Source: an uncultured Alphaproteobacteria bacterium | GTDB lineage: Bacteria; Pseudomonadota; Alphaproteobacteria; HIMB59; GCA-002718135 | Assembly: GCA_902512325.1 (NCBI GenBank) | Contig: CABXIT010000008.1 | Span: 1 to 46,638, forward strand | DNA: 46,638 bases | Reading direction: 5' to 3' | Shown: positions 42,175 to 46,638 of the stretch, in pieces | Layout of the letters: every line of letters starts with the position of its first letter | Numbering within the stretch: position 1 is the first letter of the stretch | Translations under genes and position numbers: made by a program | Notes under the pieces: generated by a model | Told to the model about the DNA's origin: nothing | Seen by the model: the letters and a program-made list of their open reading frames with translations, nothing else | Database searches by the model: none

Positions 42175-43632
42175 ATGTTTGTAGGAATTGATGTTGGTAG
42201 TACAGCTATAAAATTAGGCATAGTTGATGCTAAAGGAAAATTAGTTTCATATTTTACTTCTCCGTATAATACAGATAAGATTTCAGAAGAGCAGTTAGAA
42301 CAAGATCCTAATGATTGGGTCAATTTAATACTAAAAGGTTTAAGCGAATTTAAAAATACTTACCCAAAATATGAACTTAGTGCACTTTCTATATGTAGCC
42401 AGGTTAACACTCATATATTTGTAGATCAATACGGTGACCCTTTATTGCCTGCAATTTTTTGGCAAGATGTAAGAGCAAAAAATGAAGCGAAAGAAATAAA
42501 TGATAACATAAATGATGAACAAAAAATTTCTTGGTGGGGATCTCCCATGCCAATTGATGCAAGTCATGCAATTTCAAGAATGTTATGGGTTAAGAAAAAC
42601 AAACCTGAAATTTGGAAAAAAACTAAATATGTTATGTTGCCAAAAGATTATTGTATTTTTAAACTTACAGGTGAAGTTTCAAGTGATCCTCTTTCAAATA
42701 TTGGTTTAGTTGATAATCATTTACAATATATTGAAGCATTACTAGAATTAGTACCTGGTGCTATTAACAAGATACCACCTTTAAAAAAAATTACAGATTC
42801 TGTTGGACAAATAAAAAATGATTTTCCATTTAAAGGAACAAACATAATTAATGGCACAATGGATGCATGGGCAGGTATTTTAGGAACTGGAGGGTTTGAA
42901 TCTAAAAAAAATATTTATTTAAGTGGGACTAGTGAAATATTAGGGATTAATTCTAAAGAAGTTCAACCAACCCCTGGAATTATTATTTTTCCAGAATATG
43001 AAAATATAAAGTTACATGCTGGCCCATCACAAAGTGGAGGAGCATCAAAACTTTGGTTTTGTAATCTATTTAATTTAACACCAATTGAAATGAATAAACT
43101 TGTTGAAGAAGAAAATTTTAATAATACTGCCCCAATTTTCTTACCGCATTTACAGGGAGAGAGAGCGCCATTATGGGAACCGAATTTAAAAGGTATTTTT
43201 TATGGCATGACGTCAAAAACTAATAAAGCAAACTTAGCTAGGTCTGTTTATGAAGGAGTTTCTTTTTCTGCTAGATTAATTCTTGAGTCTTTAGAAAAAT
43301 CATCAGGCTGTATAAATAAAGAAATCAATTGCGGTGGTGGAGGATTTCAAGCTGATATTTGGAATCAAATTAGAGCTAATGTTTTAAATAAAAAAATCAA
43401 CCGGTTAACAATTAAAGACCCCGGTATTCTCGGTGCTGTAGGAATAGCTGCTTATGGTTCAGGAATATTTTCTAGTATAAATCAAGCATTTGAAGAAATG
43501 ATAACTTTTGATAAATTTTATGAACCAGATCAATCAAAAATAAATTACTATTCCGATTTATTTGAAATTTTTAAAGATCTTACGGAGAGTAATATCAAAA
43601 TAAGTGAAAAATTTTCAAAATTTACTGAATAA
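42175..43632 (+). CDS. FGGY-family carbohydrate kinase
   Basis: 485 aa, close to xylulokinase (about 485). N-terminal phosphate-1 motif 'GIDVGSTAIKLGIVD', adenosine-pocket motif 'GGGGFQADIW', 'LSGTSEILG' and 'PHLQGERAPLWEPNLKGIFYGM' are visible. ATP-dependent phosphorylation of a pentose, ketose or polyol is expected. It precedes a ribose-type binding protein and importer, so it probably phosphorylates the sugar brought in by them. The exact sugar cannot be read; a xylulose/ribulose/erythritol-type substrate is possible. Confidence 0.9.
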   Translation: MFVGIDVGSTAIKLGIVDAKGKLVSYFTSPYNTDKISEEQLEQDPNDWVNLILKGLSEFKNTYPKYELSALSICSQVNTHIFVDQYGDPLLPAIFWQDVRAKNEAKEINDNINDEQKISWWGSPMPIDASHAISRMLWVKKNKPEIWKKTKYVMLPKDYCIFKLTGEVSSDPLSNIGLVDNHLQYIEALLELVPGAINKIPPLKKITDSVGQIKNDFPFKGTNIINGTMDAWAGILGTGGFESKKNIYLSGTSEILGINSKEVQPTPGIIIFPEYENIKLHAGPSQSGGASKLWFCNLFNLTPIEMNKLVEEENFNNTAPIFLPHLQGERAPLWEPNLKGIFYGMTSKTNKANLARSVYEGVSFSARLILESLEKSSGCINKEINCGGGGFQADIWNQIRANVLNKKINRLTIKDPGILGAVGIAAYGSGIFSSINQAFEEMITFDKFYEPDQSKINYYSDLFEIFKDLTESNIKISEKFSKFTE

Positions 43633-43706
43633 TAAAATAAAACACAGCAAATTACTTGATAATGATACTTTGACTGTATACAAAATACATCAATTATGGA
43701 GGAAAT

Positions 43707-44627
43707 ATGAGATCGTGTATTAAGTTTTTAAGTTTTACTTTGCTTTTCTTTTTATTATCAATGTCAAAAGCATGGTCAGAAAAAGTTACAGTGATTACTC
43801 CCTATTTAGCTCAACCAGGTACCCAAATGTATGTAGAAGGTTTTAAAGCTGAAGCTTCAAACAAAGGTTGGGATTTAAATATTATAGATACCAAAGGAGA
43901 TGTTGCTGAAGTAATTAGCAGAATTGAAGATGCTGTGAACCAAAAAGTTGATGGAATTGTAATCAACGTTGATCCATCACAAGTAGCTGCTGGTCTTGAA
44001 GTTGCTGCAGCAGCAAATATACCAGTTGTTGGAATGGATTCAGGAGCTAATCCCCTTTTAGTGACAAATGTTACTTCAAATGGATATGCTATGGCAGCTG
44101 AAACGTCAGTTTATGTTGCTAATCGAATTGAAGGAAAAGGTAATGTTGTCATGTTTGTTTTTGATGCTTTCCCACCAGTTCAAATAAGAGGAGTAGTAGC
44201 TGATGCAATATTTGGTAACTTTCCTGATATAAATGTAATGGACCGTATTACCCCAGATGTACAAGATGGCGGTATAGCTGATAGTCGTGCAAAAATGGAA
44301 GCACTTTTAGCAGCAAATCCTGAAGCAGGATCTATTGCGGCTGTTTGGGCAGCTTGGGATCAACCTGCTATTGGTGCAATGCAAGCAATTGAAGCTGCAG
44401 GCAGAACCGATGAAGGTATTGTTATTGTAGGAATTGATGCAAACCCACAAGCTCGTGATGCAATTAAACAAGGTGGTAATTTTGAAGCTTCTATTGCTCA
44501 AGATTTTGTTGGAATTGGATCAGCGACAGCTAATGCAATTGGAAGAGCTATGAGTGGAGAGGAAATTAAATCTAAAGTTATTTATGTTCCTACTGTCTTA
44601 ATTACTACTGCCAATGTAGGTGACTAA
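43707..44627 (+). CDS. Ribose-type periplasmic sugar-binding protein
   Basis: 306 aa, signal peptide 'FTLLFFLLSMSKAWS' (cleavage before EKVTVI). Type I periplasmic fold: 'YLAQPGTQMYVEGFKAEASNKGW', 'DGIVINVDPSQVAAGLEVAAAANIPVV', 'KMEALLAANPEAGSIAAVWAAWDQPAIG' and 'GIVIVGIDANPQARD', like RbsB/ThpA-type receptors (positions approximate). A GGAGG ribosome-binding site sits 5 nt before the ATG. A strong hairpin follows the gene, the usual arrangement for over-producing the receptor relative to the membrane subunits. Confidence 0.94.
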   Translation: MRSCIKFLSFTLLFFLLSMSKAWSEKVTVITPYLAQPGTQMYVEGFKAEASNKGWDLNIIDTKGDVAEVISRIEDAVNQKVDGIVINVDPSQVAAGLEVAAAANIPVVGMDSGANPLLVTNVTSNGYAMAAETSVYVANRIEGKGNVVMFVFDAFPPVQIRGVVADAIFGNFPDINVMDRITPDVQDGGIADSRAKMEALLAANPEAGSIAAVWAAWDQPAIGAMQAIEAAGRTDEGIVIVGIDANPQARDAIKQGGNFEASIAQDFVGIGSATANAIGRAMSGEEIKSKVIYVPTVLITTANVGD

Positions 44628-44642
44628 TTTTTTTAATAATTA

Positions 44643-44670
44643 TTATGCGCTAAATTTTTTTAGCGCATAA
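44643..44670 (+). terminator. Intercistronic attenuator after the sugar-binding protein gene
   Basis: Perfect 12-bp stem TTATGCGCTAAA / TTTAGCGCATAA with a four-base loop, 15 nt after the binding-protein stop and 17 nt before the ATPase gene. A T-rich stretch follows. Same layout as the hairpin at 31210. Confidence 0.88.
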
Positions 44671-44687
44671 ATTTATTTTTAATTTAA

Positions 44688-45530
44688 ATGCAAAAATTAG
44701 AACTTTTAAATCTATCTAAAAGTTTTTCAGGTTTTAAAGCTCTCTCTGATGTAAATATTGAACTGCTATCTGGAGAAACACATGCTCTCATGGGTGAAAA
44801 TGGAGCAGGAAAAACAACATTAATTAAAATTTTAGCCGGTATATTAAAGCCCGATCAAATGATGATGAAAATTGATAATAATATACAAAAAGTTAATTCA
44901 GCAATAGATTCAAAAAATTTAGGATTTAATTTTATTCATCAAGAATTAAATATTGTATCTTATCTCTCTGTTGCAGAAAATATGTTTTTAAGTCACCCTT
45001 ACCCTATGAGGTATGGCGCATTAATAAATTGGAATAAAATTTATAAATTATCAAAAGACGCTCTTAAACAATTAGATATAACTCATATTAATGTTGAAGA
45101 TAAATGTGCCAGTTTATCAACGGGAGACCAGATGTTAGTTAAAATTGCATCTTGTTTAATAAAAACAGAAACCTCCCCTACTCTATATGTTTTTGATGAA
45201 CCAACAGCAGCATTAACAATTCAAGAATCTGAAAAGTTATTCAAAGTTATTTCCAATTTAAAGAAAAAAAATGCAATCATCTTGTATGTTTCTCATCGAA
45301 TGAATGAAATTTTAGAGATTTCAGATAGGGTTACAGTTTTAAGGGATGGGATAAAAGTTTTAACTGAAGAAATATCAAATCTTTCAAAAGAGAAAATTAT
45401 CAGAGGCATGATTGGTAAAGATTTATCTGATAACTTTCCAAAAAAAACTGGAAAATTGAATGATAAAGTTATTATTGATGTAAGTAATGGTCATACAAAA
45501 AATATTAAGAATATAAATTTTAAAATAAAC
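44688..45530 (+). pseudogene. N-terminal half of a ribose-type ABC ATPase (RbsA/XylG type), broken by an inversion
   Basis: About 281 codons are authentic: the first nucleotide-binding domain with Walker A 'GENGAGKTTLIKIL', Q-loop 'FIHQELNIV', signature variant 'LSTGDQMLVKIAS', Walker B 'LYVFDEPTAALT' and 'LYVSHRMNEIL'. After 'IKNINFKIN' (about 45519-45530) the frame continues to 45821 but now encodes only antisense of a minus-strand permease gene, so the second half of the protein is missing. The matching C-terminal half is on the opposite strand at 46072-46638. The open frame to 45821 is therefore accidental. Confidence 0.88.
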
Positions 45531-46075
45531 CAAACTATCAAAAGAATAAAAAATGCAAGAATACTTAAAAATGGAATCTTTATATCTAAAGATGTAATCT
45601 CTAAACCAGTTCTTGCAAATGAAGAAAATTCAGTAGGTATATCTCTTCCAAAAATAGTTTTGCCACCACTAACTAAAAAGGCAAAACCACTAAACATTGT
45701 AAGTGTTCCAAGAGTTGCAACAAAAGGGAGAATGCCAATTATAGATACTAAAAAACCGTTAAATAAACCTCCGATAACACCCACAAGCAAAGCCGCTATA
45801 ATACCTATCCAAATGGGGTAACCCATTGAAAATAATACTGCAGCAACTATTCCAGATAAACTTGCCATGGAGCCAACACTTAAATCAAAATCATTCATCA
45901 CCATTACAATTGTCATAGTGAAGGCAACAACAGCTAACATGCTAATTTGTTGGCTAATATTGATTAAATTATTTGCTGTAAGAAATGTAGTAGGTAAATT
46001 TATGGTAAAAAAAATAACTATACTTAAAAAACCAATTAATGTTCCATATTTTTTTATTATATTCATTGTGTTCAT
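45521..46075 (-). pseudogene. N-terminal part of a ribose-type ABC permease (RbsC), broken by an inversion
   Basis: 185 codons from ATG 46075 read as RbsC: 'NLINISQQISMLAVVAFTMT', 'NDFDLSVGSMASLSGIVAA', 'LFNGFLVSIIGILPFVATLG' and 'IPFLSILAFFILLIVWFIL'. The normal continuation ('FGR..YAIGGN') is absent; from about 45520 the frame is the antisense of the ATPase gene and ends at 45491. The start overlaps the stop of the C-terminal ATPase fragment by ATGA, the natural operon junction, so this stretch was inverted as a block. Confidence 0.88.
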
Positions 46076-46638
46076 ATTTTATTTTCTTCGTAAAAATTTG
46101 ACAATAAATCCTGAGTTGTCACATTAAGGTTTTCTATAATTTTATATTGTTCATGGTTTTTTAAAACAAGAATTCTATCACACATACCTATAATTTCAGA
46201 TAAGTCAGTCGAGTTTAATATTATACCACAGCCATTTTGCGTCAGTTCTCTAATTAATTTATAAATATCAAGTTTTGCACCTACATCAACACCTCTTGTT
46301 GGCTCATCTAAAAGCAATAATTTAGGATTTGAAGCAAGGGCTCTACCAAAAACAACTTTCTGCTGATTACCACCACTTAATTGATAAATTGATTGATTGT
46401 TATTTTTATACTTTAGTTGAACTTTTTTAGACAAGTCGTTTGTAATATTATTTTCCTTCTTTTTATTTGCTAAAAAAAAGAATTTAGATAATTTTGCATA
46501 ATGAGGAAGTGTTGTATTTAATTTAACAGACATTTTTAAAATTAATGCATCTCTTCTTCTTTCTCGAGGAACAAAAGAAATTAGTTTTTTCCAAGCATCT
46601 TTGGGTCCACTAGGTTTGTATATTTTATTTAAAAAATT
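46072..46638 (-). pseudogene. C-terminal half of the ribose-type ABC ATPase, on the opposite strand; continues past the window edge
   Basis: 188 residues of the second nucleotide-binding domain, starting at the window edge. The frame is open from 46638, and residues before the first ATG (46533) belong to the protein: 'YKPSGPKDAWKKLISFVPRE' matches the segment that follows the second Walker A in RbsA. Then 'QLSGGNQQKVVFGRALA' (signature), 'LLLLDEPTRGVDVGA' (Walker B) and 'IILNSTDLSEIIGMCD'. Together with the plus-strand fragment at 44688 it gives about 470 of the roughly 500 residues of RbsA; the 30 or so missing, including the second Walker A, should lie beyond 46638. Confidence 0.9.

Noticed and set aside
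45531..45821. Plus-strand continuation of the ATPase reading frame
   Set aside because: The residues after 45530 have no ABC features and are the exact antisense of the permease gene, so the open frame is accidental.
1..46638. Avoidance of GTCTC-type sites as evidence for the restriction specificity
   Set aside because: GTCTC, CGTCTC and GGTCTC (either strand) all occur in the window by eye, and methylation would protect them; nothing can be concluded without genome-wide counts.

Overview
The window is AT-rich and gene-dense, with many start/stop overlaps, and reads as a streamlined marine alphaproteobacterium of SAR11-like or AEGEAN-169-like type. The evidence is a DMSP demethylase closely resembling the SAR11 DmdA, a ChvI-like response regulator of the alphaproteobacterial kind, and a gene content dominated by ABC importers. 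The taxonomic call is an inference. No rRNA, tRNA or CRISPR array was recognised, and no gene-free stretch exceeds about 300 bases.

Left part (1-8070, plus strand): the tail of a polyol or sugar ABC importer (permease cut by the window edge, second permease, ATPase, small membrane protein) leads into a BDH2-type short-chain dehydrogenase and the two dihydroxyacetone kinase subunits DhaL and DhaK. Together these suggest uptake, oxidation and phosphorylation of a polyol or ketose. dmdA, an EamA-type exporter, a small membrane protein and a bidirectional terminator follow. An M81/MlrC-like metalloprotein is on the minus strand.

Accessory island (about 9.6-22.8 kb): a tyrosine recombinase, a CobB-type sirtuin, a small HTH protein, a HelD-like helicase, two unknown envelope proteins, a RecB/Cas4-like plus DEDD-like nuclease, a zinc ribbon/small-protein pair, and a complete type IIS restriction-modification system of the Alw26I/Eco31I/Esp3I type. 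The cytosine methyltransferase of that system is circularly permuted.

Catabolic cassette (22.9-32.9 kb, minus strand): a branched-chain-amino-acid-type ABC importer drives into two isochorismatase-like hydrolases, a glutamine-synthetase-like gamma-glutamyl ligase, an N-formylglutamate-amidohydrolase-like enzyme and a class III aminotransferase. This is probably a route for an amine or amide of unknown identity. The cassette is bracketed by two 118-bp direct copies (112/118 identical) of the promoter and leader of the ChvI-like regulator gene at 33134. Only the right copy still has its gene.

Right part: six overlapping minus-strand genes (33.9-41.0 kb), each with a signal peptide, include a CsgG/FlgT-like protein and LPP20-like modules. 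This is the best candidate for an undescribed envelope system. A divergent exported protein follows, then an SMR-family protein that lacks the essential Glu14, an FGGY sugar kinase and a ribose-type ABC operon. In that operon the ATPase and permease genes are split by an inversion that starts at about 45520 and runs off the window. It is either a real DNA inversion or an assembly chimera. A hairpin-forming repeat of about 105 bp occurs twice, at 15901 and 32912, each time at the 5' end of a minus-strand gene.
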